From Labia minor (lineage: Eukaryota > Arthropoda > Insecta > Dermaptera > Spongiphoridae), in assembly GCA_963082975.1 (NCBI GenBank), contig OY720345.1, positions 10,752,491 through 10,816,490 on the forward strand: a stretch of DNA of 64,000 bases. Direction: 5' to 3'. The notes under the pieces were generated by a model. The model ran no database searches. It was not told the DNA's origin and saw nothing but the letters and a program-made list of their open reading frames with translations. Shown piece by piece: positions 34,169-45,868 of the stretch. The first letter of the stretch is position 1, and each line of letters starts with the position of its first letter. Made by a program: the position numbers and the translations under genes.

Positions 34169-34816
34169 CGAGGTCTGTTCAAAAGAAAAGGCGAACTTGG
34201 AATTATTTCGAAAAGTATTTATTTATTCATCAATATCCATTTTGTCCCCTTCAAAGTAATTCCCCTCAGATATAATGCACTTATACCAGCGCTTCTTCCA
34301 ATCGTTGAAGCACTTCTGAAATGCGCTTTTCGGTATGGCCATCAGCTCGTTCTTCGATTCCGATCAATTGTGGCAAAACGCCTACCTTTCATTGATCCTT
34401 TCATTTTTGGGAATAGGAAAAATTCGTAGGGAGCCAAATCTGGTGAATATGGTGGTTGAGCCATGAATACGGTGTTGGTTTGGCAAAAAAAAAATCACGA
34501 ATAAGCAATGATGTGTGAGGTGGTGCATTATCGTGATGCAGAATCCATGATTTGTTTTTCCACAAAGCCGTATTGCTTCACGTAAACCTTCACGTATTCC
34601 TTATTTTTTTTAAGTAAAAAATCGAAGAAGACAAAAACGTGACTAATTTTTTGAGTTGTCAAAAACAAACTACTAATACAAAATGGCTGATAATTTCAAC
34701 ATATGAGAAACATATGTGTACCAACATTACAAAAAAAAACAAAAACAAAATTCGATAATCTAATGTACATAGTCCCCGAAAATTCAAAATTCACCTTTTC
34801 TTTTGAACATAAATCG
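34169..34816 (-). mobile_element. Internally deleted mariner element with transposase C-terminus
   Basis: Left end CGAGGTCTGTTCAAAAGAAA and right end (reverse complement) CGATTTATGTTCAAAAGAAA, flanked by TA on both sides (34167-34168, 34817-34818). On the minus strand about 34590-34230 encodes the C-terminal half of a mariner transposase with frameshifts: LHHDNAPPHTSLLIRDFF, PPYSPDLAPYEFFLFPKMK, SAFQKCFNDWKKRWYKCI. The HDNAP and PDLAP blocks carry the second and third catalytic Asp of the DDD triad. The N-terminal DNA-binding half is deleted, so it is non-autonomous. Confidence 0.75.
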
Positions 34817-35284
34817 TATAACTACTTATTAGAAAATATATATTTATATGTTTCATTCAATTTACAAAGAATAATAAAAATTATTGCAATCGTATTAATT
34901 CACTCAATTGAAATTAGTAATTTTCTTTGATATTTTTTTATTTTTCTAATTTCATTGTTTTGTTCAGTATGAGAAACTAACTATCAATATGTATTATAAA
35001 AATTTTTGAAACAATATTTTAAATATAAATAAATAAATAAATTAAAATATATGAAAATGCACAAAATACAACAATATTTTATCTCTATATGAGTTGAAGT
35101 GTTGTAGTGTCGTGTGTTGCACGTCTAAGCAGTTGAGTTATATGACATTTATTTAGGGCAATAACCAAGTATTTATGTCTTTTTATAAATAATAATTACA
35201 TCCTACATATACATAATCATATGAAAACCAAAAATAAAAAAAATCAAGTACAGATTTAAGAGAAAATCTAATATTATATATATA

Positions 35285-36966
35285 CTAGCTGCCCCGAGCG
35301 CCTTCGGCGCTCTCCGCACCTAGACGGGGGCTCCGCCCCCTGTACCCCCCCGAGTAAAAGGTTTTCATCCATTTTGTTTCAATCAATATATTACATAAAA
35401 CATTCATTTCTTTTTGTGTTCTTATTTAAAATACATTTTAATTTAATCACTAAATTAATTATATATATTATTATTGTATATGTTATATCTTTCTATCTAT
35501 GTGACTCTAAGGAACTCGAAAGTTCTAGGCCGCAGCAACCACATTTCTCCAAGTGTCCCTATCCTGAGCCCTTGTCCCATCTCTCTTACGTCCCTTCCTA
35601 CACGTCCTTGGTCTTCCAAGCGGACGTTTTCCAATCCAAAATCTTTTTCCTCTCCCATTCTAGCCGCGTCCCGTGCCTAACCCTAACTATTTCTGAAGAT
35701 GCATAGAGGTCATGCAATTCCTCGATGTCCAGTCTCCGCCATTCCCCGGTGACCTCATCTTTCTTTGGCCAATAAATGCTGGAAAGAATACTCTGGATCT
35801 ACTCTCATCTCCCAGGGTCATAGACCTTGCGTCCCACCCATATAATACAACAGGCAAAATAATTGGTTTATATATTTTAATTTTGATTCCTTTTGATAAT
35901 AATTTTGATGAGATAAGCCTCTTTACTGCATGATAACAGGCGTTTCCCGATTACAACTTCGATTTAAATTCTTCTCAAATATTATTATCCTTCGTGATTA
36001 CATTCAATTTTTCTACATATTCAAATTCTACATTTTGTATATAGATTTTGTTACTAAATATTTTTTCTTATCACCATTAATTTCAATCTGAATTAGAAGA
36101 AAATTATAAATTACCTCCTCTTCCAGCCCATTTACCTATCCAGGCATCTTAATTTCTTAACACTCCGTTTTTTTAAATTTAAAATAAAAGGAGATAAATA
36201 GTTTTAAATTATATTCGAATGGTCTATTATATTCTATATATCAGTAATTTTTCTGAATTTAATACCAACTTGATTTTCAAAATGTTCCATTCGTTATCCA
36301 TATGATTGATTACATGTGTTAAAATTTAAAAAAATTCAAATATTCTAATTTTTCAATTTAAATACAATTGAATATTATTTTTTATTAATATCATATCAAA
36401 AAAGAGAATTTATTAAAAATTAAAAATAAAAAAAGAAGCCTATTAATAAAAAAATATAATAGAATACAATAATTTTGATTTAAAACAAATTTTAATTTTA
36501 AAAATAAATACTCAATATAAAAAAGACATAAATTTCAAAACATCTCGTAATATCATTTGTCTAAAAAACATATTTTAATTAACCAAGAAATCATTTTTGC
36601 ACTTAAAATATATTTGTAATTAATAATTGAAACAAAAACAAAAATAATAAAATTTTGTCATTTTAATTGAAGTTTTGAAAATATTTTTGTATTGATAAAA
36701 GTTTAAAAATAATATATTCAGTTTTTTTAAGCTTTCACTTTCAAATAGAAAAGAAGAAATATTCAATTATATAGAAAGAATAAATAAAAATTAAGTTAAA
36801 TATGATCTAAATATTTTATTAAATAAATTTAAATGAGAACTTTTAGAATAAATTATTTAATTTAATTGATATTTAAATATTAGAATTTAAAATAAAAAGT
36901 GAAATATTATAATAATTTTTAAATTCTGAGCAATATGCAGACAAAAACCTTTTTTTTATATATAGA
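35285..36966 (-). mobile_element. Helitron (canonical ends), carrying a LINE fragment
   Basis: On the minus strand the element starts TCTATATATAAAAAAAAGG after an A and ends with the hairpin GAGCGCCGAAGGCGCTC, GGGGCAG and CTAG followed by T: the 5'-TC, hairpin, CTRR and A/T target of Helitrons. A second copy is at 53683-54000 and 54781. The interior (35400-36700) is AT-rich and contains the LINE fragment at 35485-35960. No Rep/helicase frame, so non-autonomous. Confidence 0.65.
35485..35960 (-). pseudogene. LINE reverse transcriptase 3' fragment
   Basis: Minus-strand translation in broken frames gives IKIKIYKPIILPVVLYGWD, MRSPGNGGDWTSRN and RLEWERKKIL, then a degraded WKTKDV/GTRERW tail. This is the end of the reverse transcriptase and the C-terminal domain of a non-LTR retrotransposon polyprotein. 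It is 5'-truncated with stops and frameshifts. The plus-strand frames in 35374-35933 are antisense. It ends next to a (CTAT)n tract, as do the copies at 4715 and 37960. Confidence 0.65.
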
Positions 36967-37137
36967 TAGTCCAGCTGGGGATGGCAATATGGGTTTTTCC
37001 AAAAAGAGAAAGTTACCCCCACCCCCCCCCCGAGGCCCTAGTAGGGATTAATTTAATTATTTATTATATTTCAAAGGAATATTTTAATATCATTTTAAAT
37101 GAATGAATGAAAATTCAAATTTTATATAGTTTACATA

Positions 37138-37322
37138 ATTATTAATTTAATAAAATAAAATTTAATATTATAATTTAATAAAATAAAATTTAATATTATA
37201 ATTTAATAAAATAAAATTTAATTTAATAAAATAAAATTTAATTTAATAAAATAAAATTTAATAATAAAATTTAATTTAATAAAATAAAATTTAATAATAA
37301 AATTTAATTTAATAAAATATTA
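37138..37322. repeat. Tandem repeat TTTAATAAAATAAAA
   Basis: About ten irregular units of AATTTAATAAAATAAAATTT, 18-27 nt period. Confidence 0.8.
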
Positions 37323-37379
37323 AAATAATAAAAATTAATAAATTTAAAAAAAAAATATATAATACTTAAAGAAAAAAAT

Positions 37380-37448
37380 GTGCCTTTGCGAGTTTCGAAC
37401 TCAGAGTGCAAAGTTATAAGATGGCGCGCTAGCTAGTTTACCCATCAA
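37380..37448 (-). repeat. tRNA-like sequence (SINE head or tRNA relic)
   Basis: The minus strand contains ACTAGCTAGCGCGCCATCTT as anticodon-arm-like sequence and GAGTTCGAAACTCGC as a good T-loop/B box, but the acceptor arms do not pair properly. Probably a SINE head rather than a working tRNA. Confidence 0.4.
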
Positions 37449-37478
37449 CCAGTATTGTTTGGAAGCTTCTTATAAGGC

Positions 37479-37724
37479 TATATATAAGATTTCAAATTTT
37501 CGCCACCAGCGCCTCTATGAGCTAGTATGGTAACTAAACTATTTTTAATTAATTAGCATTTCCTGGACACACCTTACCAATTAGCGGTTTTCTAAAGGAA
37601 GTCTGACATGCCCTGAGACCTACTGAATATACATAAAAAATTTCATAAGAATCGGTCAAGCCGTTTCGGAGGAGTATGATTTCAAAGTTTTGTGACACGA
37701 GAATTTTATATATAAGATTTCAAA
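37479..37724. repeat. Interspersed element between 18-bp direct repeats
   Basis: TATATATAAGATTTCAAA occurs exactly at 37479-37496 and 37707-37724. Between them is a non-coding segment with AAGAATCGGTCAAGCCGTTT, a motif frequent in arthropod non-autonomous elements. The repeats could be a target duplication or belong to the element's own ends. Confidence 0.5.
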
Positions 37725-37959
37725 ATGACATATCGACATCTTACATCAAAACATAAAAAAATTACTTTTTATTTTTGATATTTAAAATTAATTTATTTTT
37801 TAATTCCATTTTATTTTCTATTATAATTAATTTCTTAATAAAATATATATATTGCATGACTTACTCTCTCTCTCTCTCTCTCTCTAGAAGCCTAATTTAC
37901 AATTTAAAACCTTTTTTCAAATTGTTTTTATAAATTAAATTTTATATATTAATAATCTA

Positions 37960-38270
37960 TCTTATCTATCTCTCGGGAGTTCTTGGCCGCAGCAACCACA
38001 TTTCTCCAAATAGTCCCTATCCTGAGCCACAACCATCCAACTCCTAGCCTGTCCCATCTCTCTCACGTCCCTTCCTACATTGTCCACCCACCGTGTCCTT
38101 TATCTTCCAAGCGGACGTTTTGCAATTGGTCTATGCATCAATCTATTTTTCGCCATTCTTTCCTCTCCCATTCTAGCCACGTGCCCTGCTCATCGCAGCC
38201 TTCTCAATTTTATAGCCCTAACTCAAACAATTCCCCGGTCACCTCATCATTCTTTGACTCATAAATGCTT
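37960..38270 (-). pseudogene. LINE reverse transcriptase 3' fragment
   Basis: Homologous to 35485-35720 and to 4715-4905 (reverse): TTGGCCGCAGCAACCACATTTCTCC, CCCATCTCTCTCACGTCCCTTCC, CTTCCAAGCGGACGTTTTGC. Starts at the same (TATC)n boundary. Plus-strand frames here are antisense. Confidence 0.6.
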
Positions 38271-38489
38271 CTTTTAATAATAAATTATTTATATATTAAT
38301 TAAAATTGTTCTGTTGTTTGTCTACGTATGCTTTATTATATTTTTATTTCATCCACTATTCTTGTTCTTTTTTTAAATTATCATTTAGCTAAATAACTAA
38401 TAAATTTAGAAATACTTAACCTGTGTCCACCATTGATTTAATGTAAATATTTTCAATCATACTATCATAAATATGACTATACTTTTCCC

Positions 38490-38655
38490 GTTTTTAGGTT
38501 CTCTGTCCCGCTGTCCCAAAGTCTTCGGGACAGCCTATTGTCCCGTTTTAGGACATTTCGTACTTTTTTTTCAAAATTTTTTAAATTTGCTTCTAAAAAA
38601 ATAAAAAAGATAAAATGTCCCGGAATTGGTGTTTTCAAAATATGGTCACCCTAAC
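38490..38655. repeat. hAT-like terminal fragment
   Basis: The reverse complement of the right end reads AGGGTGACCATATTTTGAAA, a hAT-like terminus, with several GTCCCG/CGGGAC blocks inside. The matching left end is not clear. Confidence 0.4.
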
Positions 38656-39145
38656 TCTACTACTTTATATAATATAATATTAATTTATTTATTTAAGGAT
38701 TCTACATAATGAAGATAACAATATCAAATATTTAATTTGAAAATTTTTATATTTATTATTAAATTCAAGTGAATTAAAATTTTTTTGATTGTTTTTAATT
38801 GATTATCAATCAATTTGCATTTTTCCACTTTATTTATTAATCCTTATAGAGAAACAATTTTAATATAAGTTTTCAATTTTTAAAAATTATTTTTATTTTA
38901 TTTTTTTGATTAAAATGTTTGCAATGCTTAAAGATTAAATATTTGTTGTAATAATAAAGAAAAAAAAAACAATTCAGTTTAGGAAAATAAAACTTTCAAG
39001 GATAAATTTAAAATTTAAAATTGTTTTCTCTCTTAGGATTTCCTCCAAATTAAAATTAAATGTACCTTAAATTAGAAAAATTAATAAATCAAATGAAATT
39101 AAGTAATAAGTATCAAATAATATCAAATAAAAAAATAGTTTAATT

Positions 39146-42100
39146 CATAGGTTCTTAAACTTATGTACTCCACGGACCCCCATTTGAAAAAATTTTTTTT
39201 GACGGACCCCCATCACAACTTTAGGTACTTTACGTCATTTTATTAATTAATTTCTGGCTTACGATCTCATAAGGACAAGGATATATGATGAATATTTCTA
39301 ACAGTGATTGGTGAATAACGATTTTTTTGCATATTGTAGAACACATTTTATTAGAAATTATAATATTGAAGAAAGAAAATACAAACATTGTCATAGCAAC
39401 AAATCTCACAAATTATAATGGGTACTTACATTAAATTCATATAAATATTTTATAATTTTTTTCAGAAAATATTAAATAAGAAATATTTTAAAAAATAACT
39501 GCATCTATCTCATTAAATATAACTTACATATTTAATGAGATGTATGCAGTTGTTTTCTTGAAACAAGAATCTCAATATCTGGCTTAATATTGGAAACTTT
39601 TAATCTAAGATCCGGCTCTACATTTAATTTGTTTCTATATTTAGACTTAATATAAAATAGTACCGAAAAAGCTTGTTCGCATAAATATGTTGTGCAGAAT
39701 GGAATCAAGTGTTGAAGTGCTTTATTTGCAAGCGCAGGATAATCTGACCTGAGAAGTAACCAAAAGTTGCTCAATTCAGTTTTGTTAAATTTTAGTTTAT
39801 AAGTTGTATCACATGATAATTCCACGAGAATATCTTGTTCAGGTGCAGATAAATGTTTAGCATTTGTAATTTCCATATTAAATGGATCTCTGATCCAGTT
39901 ATTGCAAGGATCAGGAGTAGAAAAATACTTCCTGAAGTTGCTTTTCAAAGTAATTAAATGTTCAACAAATAATTGACGCGTTTGATTACGCAATTTTTCA
40001 CTGGAGCTTTCTATGAAATCATTGAGAGTTGGAAAAGACTCATATACACCGTTCTGGATGCGTTTCGACCACAAGTCGATTTTTTTAATCATTGCTTCTA
40101 TTTTATCTTCAACTTTAAATATATTTACAACAGTACCTTGCAGGCTCAAATTAAGTTCGTTCAATTTTGTAAAAATATCAGTCAAGTAAGCCACCTTAGC
40201 TAACCAGATAAAATCATTGAAACATTCGGTCAGTTCAAAATGCGCATCTATTAAAAACAATCGTATTTCATCTCGAAGCTCAAAAAGGCGAATGAGTACT
40301 TTCCCGCGGGACAACCAACGTACATCTGTATGTAATAATAAATGTGTATGTTGACTACCCATTTCCTCACACAAAATTTTAAAAACTCTGGAATTAAGTG
40401 GACGAGCCTTAATGAAATTGACAATTTTAACTACTTCGTCTAATGTTCTTTTCAAATCTGGTGACATATTTTTGGCTGCTAATGATTCTCTGTGAATGCA
40501 GCAATGATTCCAAACAACCTTAGGCGCAACATTTTTAATAAGAGCAATCAATCCAGTTCTTGTACCTGACATTGCACGAGCACCATCAGTGCAAATTCCA
40601 ACACATTTTGGCCACTCTATTTCATTTTCGGTTATAAAATTATTCAAACTGTTAAATATGTCATTAGCTGTCGTTCGTGAAGGTAGTGAATCACAAAACA
40701 ATACATCTTCTTGTATTTGATTTTCAAACTCATATCTAATGAAAGCTAACAAATTGGCATTATTAGTGACATCAGTACTTTCATCCAATTGTAATGAGTA
40801 ATAGTGACTTTTGCGCACTCTCGATATTAATTCTTCTTTTATATTACATGACATGTCTTCAATCCTATTCTTAACCGTATCATTTGATAATGAAATCAAA
40901 TTTATATCGTTTGCTGCTTTAGTTCCTAACATTATATTTGTAATTACTTTTGTAGCAGGAAGAATTAATTGCTCTGCTATATTATGCGGCTTTCCTGCTT
41001 TAGCAATAAGTAGAGCTACTTCATATGATGCCATTACTGCTTTCTTACTCATACCACCAGATCCCGTCTTTACCATCAATTTCTGACTTGAATTAAGTTC
41101 TTCTTTTTTCATTTTAAAAAATTCGATAGACTTACTAACATGCTCGCTGTGCTTTGTTTGTAAATGACGTCTGAAATTAGCAGGTTTCATACTTTCATTG
41201 GATAAACTTTCCTGACATAGAACGCAGACTGGTCTTTCCACATCATTGTTGCAAATATAAGTAAATCCAAATGATAAATAATCATCCGAATATTTTCTAG
41301 TTTTGCGTTTCTTGGTAGAGTTTGCTGTTGATGCCTCATCATCTGATTCTTTCCGTTTCTGTGTTGAACCAGTTTGTAGCCAACGATCCATTTTATGGAG
41401 TAATTTATTAACATTGAACTACAATAATATAAATATAATATAAATATAATATAAATATAACGAATTATTATTTACTAGCTATGTTTTAATATGATTTTAA
41501 ATGAATGTTTTAATATCATTTTAAATGAATGTTTTAAATCATTTTAATAAATGTTTTAAATAATTTTAAATAAATGATTTAATATCATTTTAAATGAATA
41601 TTAATTTATATAATAAATATATTTCGTAATTTGATTCTAAAATATTATTAATTTCGTAATTTGATTCTAAAATATTATTAATTTCGTAATTTGATTCTAA
41701 AATATTATTAAAATAAATATTTTTTATTCATAAAACTAACTTATACTTACTCTCAAAAACAGCCTTTCTGGGAAATTGCAAAATGTGTTTAGTGTTTTTA
41801 TAAAATAATGATCATGCAAATTACACTAAAAATTAAAAAAAATTATTAGCTATAATAAACTATTATTAGCTATAATTTAATTATAATTAATTAAATTAAT
41901 AAAAATAATTTAAAGATACAACTCGTTGAGAAATGAACTTATAATTAACATTAATAAAAATAATTTAAAGATACAACTCGTTGAGAAATGAACTTATAAT
42001 TAACATTTGCTTTAAAACTGTTTAAAACCCCAGAGTGGACGCTGACAATTTGGGTTTTTCCGGGTAAGACTGTCCCCTCCCCTGGTTTTCCCCAATAACA

Positions 42101-42472
42101 AAGTGAAAGAAAATTCCCTTATATGCCTCCCCTTCCGAGCCCCTAAGAGGGGTTATTTTAAAGGAACAATCGAAAAATGATTTTAAATGAATGAATGGAT
42201 GAAAATTCAAATTTTATATATAGTTTTTTATATATGTTTATTTATTCACAAAAAATTAATTGACATAATTATCAATTTAATAAAATAAAATAGTATTATT
42301 AATAGTATTAAATTATAGCCGTAATTCTCTAGGAGGATATAGTTAAACAATGAACTTTAAATATTTATATATGTATATATTTTTACGATGATTTTTTTCC
42401 GAGGACCGCGGACCCCCAGTAAAGGCTTCGCGGACCCCCAGGGGTCCGCGGACCACAGTTTAAGAACCACTG
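39146..42472 (-). mobile_element. Complete hAT transposon, Buster clade
   Basis: A 3327-bp element with terminal inverted repeats (left CATAGGTTCTTAAACTTATG; right reverse complement CAGTGGTTCTTAAACTGTGG, both leading into GGACCCCC). It is flanked by a perfect 8-bp duplication GTTTAATT (39138-39145, 42473-42480) that fits the Buster rule nnnTAnnn. It carries one intact transposase gene on the minus strand. Non-coding parts contain tandem repeats: three copies of a 30-nt unit (ATTTCGTAATTTGATTCTAA...) at 41611-41710 and two copies of a unit of about 50 nt at 41906-42005. Subterminal GGGGGTCCGCGG palindromic blocks near 42400-42450 could be transposase-binding sites. Confidence 0.85.
39532..41391 (-). 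CDS. hAT transposase, Buster/ZBED5-like, intact
   Basis: Cut-and-paste transposase of the surrounding element, 619 aa, uninterrupted, a typical full length for the clade. Seen in order: Lys/Arg-rich N-terminus (residues 11-33, likely nuclear signal); a BED-type zinc finger with C56, C59, H76 and H81 (CVLCQESLSN to RRHLQTKH); the RNase-H-like core with first Asp D203 (YSLQLDESTDVT) and second Asp D269 (GICTDGARAMSG); a CCIHRE motif (297-302); the conserved Trp in TDVRWLSRG (W359); the all-alpha insertion; then catalytic Glu E572 in TYLCEQAFS and the C-terminal dimerisation region (KSKYRNKLNVEPDLRL). All expected catalytic positions are present. The start ATG at 41391 is chosen because it gives the MDRWL opening common in relatives. 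Domesticated relatives (ZBED5, SCAND3-type) exist in vertebrates, but intact ends here favour a mobile copy. Confidence 0.9.
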   Translation of the reverse strand: MDRWLQTGSTQKRKESDDEASTANSTKKRKTRKYSDDYLSFGFTYICNNDVERPVCVLCQESLSNESMKPANFRRHLQTKHSEHVSKSIEFFKMKKEELNSSQKLMVKTGSGGMSKKAVMASYEVALLIAKAGKPHNIAEQLILPATKVITNIMLGTKAANDINLISLSNDTVKNRIEDMSCNIKEELISRVRKSHYYSLQLDESTDVTNNANLLAFIRYEFENQIQEDVLFCDSLPSRTTANDIFNSLNNFITENEIEWPKCVGICTDGARAMSGTRTGLIALIKNVAPKVVWNHCCIHRESLAAKNMSPDLKRTLDEVVKIVNFIKARPLNSRVFKILCEEMGSQHTHLLLHTDVRWLSRGKVLIRLFELRDEIRLFLIDAHFELTECFNDFIWLAKVAYLTDIFTKLNELNLSLQGTVVNIFKVEDKIEAMIKKIDLWSKRIQNGVYESFPTLNDFIESSSEKLRNQTRQLFVEHLITLKSNFRKYFSTPDPCNNWIRDPFNMEITNAKHLSAPEQDILVELSCDTTYKLKFNKTELSNFWLLLRSDYPALANKALQHLIPFCTTYLCEQAFSVLFYIKSKYRNKLNVEPDLRLKVSNIKPDIEILVSRKQLHTSH

Positions 42473-42480
42473 GTTTAATT

Positions 42481-43640
42481 AGAGAATAAATAAATATTTG
42501 TTTGATTACATATTATAATTCATTTTAAAATTATTTTAATATTATTATTATTATGTTCAATTATTAATTTTTTTTTTTACTTTTCAATGAATCAAGTATT
42601 ATTTATTTTTTATTATAATTTGACTTTGCAAACATATAAATCAAGTAAAATTCTCTTGCTCTCTTATTAGAATGTTTAATTATTATTATTATTATTTTTA
42701 AAAAACCAAATTTTAGAGAAACATTTACAAGTATAAATTTATCCTTAAATAAATAATATCTACAATTAAATAAATGTTTTATTGTGTGTTATTGGAGTTG
42801 TAAAAGGACTCTTGAACTTTTATCTAAAAAATCAATGCCCTTGTTTTTTTATCTTTCAATTTACTTCTAATTAAAATAATTTGAGTTGCCTAAAGATATT
42901 TTAGAAGAGGAGGAGAGAGGAATGAGAGGAATGAGAGGAATTATATAATAGGTATTATTGATAGAAGGAATCTCTCTAGGATCTAGAACTACGGCTCTCT
43001 TGTAGAATAAAAGAAAACATAAAAACAGAAGTTTTAATTTATAAATTTATTTTTTGAGACACAAATGTTGACAATTTTATAAATAACATATTTTTTTAAA
43101 ATAATTAATTCTTGAAATGTTAGAATCATTATTTAATTTATTTTTAGAGTCAAACTAATGATAAAATTTAAAAAAAAAATTCATTATTACTTATTATTTA
43201 TTTATTTTTTAAATTATTTATGTGTGTGTGACAATTATGAAATTAAATTTTAAACTATATCACTTTTTTTTATATATAAATCTTTGGTTTAAAAGATGGC
43301 GATTAACGATAAATTCAACCAAATCTATGTTTGTCACTTACAACTTAACTAGACAAACATGCCCCCCCCCCACCCCATATGCATGAATAAATCTATCATT
43401 CAGCAAAAAGACAAGTAAAATACTTCGAAATCCTTCCTTCTAGATAGGCGATTAAACTGGGAAACTCACAAATTTCAACTAATTTAAAGTTAAGGGAAGA
43501 ATATAGAAAATTATATTGGTTTCTAGGGAGACATTCTAGAATAGGAATAGAAAGCAATTTTCTATAAAACTATAATTAAACCAAAACTGATGTGTGGAAT
43601 ACATCAGTTACCTATGAGGTGAAGCATTAAAAACAAACAA
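42481..43640. other. Intergenic AT-rich
   Basis: Low-complexity A/T, a GA-rich block near 42905-42940 and a C-run at 43363-43373. No gene. Confidence 0.5.
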
Positions 43641-43644
43641 AAAT

Positions 43645-44109
43645 TAGCTGGAGTTTCTTCACTCGACTATCTCGCAATTTGAATTGGATTAAAAAACATA
43701 ATGTATTATATTTAAATTAAATTTAATTAATTATTAATTATAAATAATAAATATTAATCCAGTGCATGTTTGGCTTTTTGTTGATGGCATCACGTCACGT
43801 GTTGGCCCGTGAGATTTGGAGTGTTAAAAAATTAATTCTGGTAATTTCAGCGAATCAATCAAGCTGGAATTCTATATATAGCAGTTTTATACAATTATTA
43901 ATCATGTGAAAAATTATCAAACATATATCTATATTTTTACGGTCACTTTAGAAGAAAGAAAATCAAAACGTAAGTAATGACCCTCACACACAGACATTAT
44001 TCTCAACCTTAGTGAAAATGATTCAGGAACCTTCAAAAAGTATAAAAACATAAAAAACTCAACATCGAAAATTTTCGTGATCGCAATACTATCTCTTACG
44101 AGATAGTAA
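43645..44109 (-). mobile_element. Helentron-like family HB, tandem copy 1
   Basis: From AGCTGGAGTTTCTTCACTCG (3' hairpin end) to CTATCTCTTACGAGATAGTAA (5' end). The next copy begins immediately after. Short deletion around the microsatellite. Confidence 0.7.
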
Positions 44110-44600
44110 TAAGCTGGATTGTCTCCACTCGACTATCTCGCAAATTGGATTAAATAACATATATTATATTTAAATTAAATTAAATTAATTAAATTATAAA
44201 TTAAAATAAATAAATAATATTTATTAAATAAGCGCACGTTTGGCTCTTTGTTGATGGCACCACGTCACGTGTTGGCGTGTGAGATTTTCAGTGTTAAAAA
44301 ATTAATTCTGGTACTTTCAGCGATTCAAACAAGCTTAAATTCTATATATAGCAGTTTTATACAATTTTTAATCATGTGAAAAATTATCAAACATATATCT
44401 ATATTTTTACGGGCACTTTAGAGGAAAAAAAATCAAAACGTTCTAAATAAAAGTTGATAGAAAATTACGAATTTTGAATAATTCCCATGTACCAAATTTC
44501 ATGATTCTACCTGAAATAGTTTTTGCGTAATCTTGTCTACATACACACATACACACAAATTCACACACACACACACACACAAACTGGCGAGATAGTAACA
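44110..44600 (-). mobile_element. Helentron-like family HB, tandem copy 2
   Basis: Starts AAGCTGGATTGTCTCCACTCG and ends CACACACACAAACTGGCGAGATAGTAA; the segment between the CA microsatellite and the 5' subterminal repeat is deleted. Same orientation as copy 1 and directly adjacent. Confidence 0.7.
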
Positions 44601-45070
44601 AGAAACAAAAAAATATATATTTAAGAATTTTAGTGTGAAATTATTATTATTTTAAAAAAATTTGAATTGTAATAATAAATTAATTCAAATCCTTATTTTC
44701 AATAGAAAATATTTTTACTAGATGAGTGATGACTAATCCTTTGTTACATTTTAAGGTAAATATCACATAGATATATTGCGTATTTATATTTATCAAGCTA
44801 TCTACCTAAAACGTGTAAAGTGAAAGTGCCGACTATAATATCACTACGATAAAACCTAAACGAATGGGAATATTGTAAATAAACATGAAAGAAAATGTAA
44901 ATATAATCTATTATGTATGGATGCACACTTTAAACAAAGCCTAATCTAAATCGAGAGGGAGAAACATATGAGATTACTTCTTATAAAATATATAATAAAT
45001 ATAAGATTTATATAAAAAAAAAAATTATTCAAATTTCATTTCATAATTGTCATAAAATAATCGATAACAA
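44601..45070. other. Intergenic AT-rich
   Basis: No gene or repeat recognised. Confidence 0.5.
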
Positions 45071-45071
45071 A

Positions 45072-45280
45072 TCTGGAGTGTCTCCAGATCTCAAATCTCA
45101 CGCGCCAACACGTGACGTGGTGCCATCAACAAAGAGCCAAATATGCGCTGATTTAATAAATAGTATTTATTAATTTTAATTTATAATGTATAATTAATTA
45201 AATTTAATTTAAATATAATATATTTTGTTATTTAATCCAATTCAAATTGCGAGATCGTCGAGTGGAGACAATCCAGCTAA
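45072..45280 (+). repeat. Helentron-like family HB, 3' portion
   Basis: Only the last 200 bp or so: CTCACGCGCCAACACGTGACG, the A/T-rich stretch, then GCGAGATCGTCGAGTGGAGAC and ATCCAGCTAATT. The 5' truncation point reads CTGGAGTGTCTCCAGATCTC, so a second hairpin end abuts it. Confidence 0.65.
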
Positions 45281-45298
45281 TTCTATTTTCATCTAGGA

Positions 45299-45471
45299 CA
45301 GGGGTGTCTAAACTGCGGCCCAAACGCAAATTATGAAAATATTTAAATTTTTTCAATATGGTTCTAAAAAAAAAAAAAAAAAAATTATAAACGTAAAATG
45401 ATATTTATGTGCGACCCAGCATATTATTTTTGCAATGTGGCCCTCAAATGGTCATAGTTTAATCACCCCTG
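45299..45471. mobile_element. hAT MITE (Buster-like target)
   Basis: A 173-bp element with ends CAGGGGTGTCTAAACTGCGG and (reverse complement) CAGGGGTGATTAAACTATGA, and internal GCGGCCC/GTGGCCC blocks. Duplications ATCTAGGA (45291-45298) and ATCTAGTA (45472-45479) match at 7 of 8 and fit nnnTAnnn. Non-coding. Confidence 0.7.
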
Positions 45472-45479
45472 ATCTAGTA

Positions 45480-45837
45480 CAAAGTCAAGTATCTAAATTT
45501 CAAGAAAAATCGCCAAAAACTAAAAACAAAAAACATGTAACGTACCGCAACAAGATTTTTTCTTTTTTTTTTTCTAATTTCTAAATTCCATTTTATTACT
45601 TAAAGTTTAATTTATTCGAAACCACTTGAATACCCGTGTGATTGCATAGGAAAGGGTTTAATTTCAAGTAAATCTAAACGGGGTGTTAATGAAAAGGATC
45701 ATTAAGTAATTAACATTAGATTGCATTTAGACAAGAAGAGGAGTCGCTCGTTCGTCGTGTGTTATTTAATTGGATTAAAAGCAACCTTCATTTCCCTACT
45801 AACAAATCTCTTTACATTTCATTTCATCAATATATTT

Positions 45838-45868
<31 letters not shown>

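Noticed and set aside
35374-35933. Three plus-strand frames up to 110 codons
   Set aside because: Antisense of a LINE reverse transcriptase fragment on the minus strand.
40811-41086. 91-codon plus-strand frame and 75-codon shifted minus frame (41187-41414)
   Set aside because: Shadows of the hAT transposase gene.
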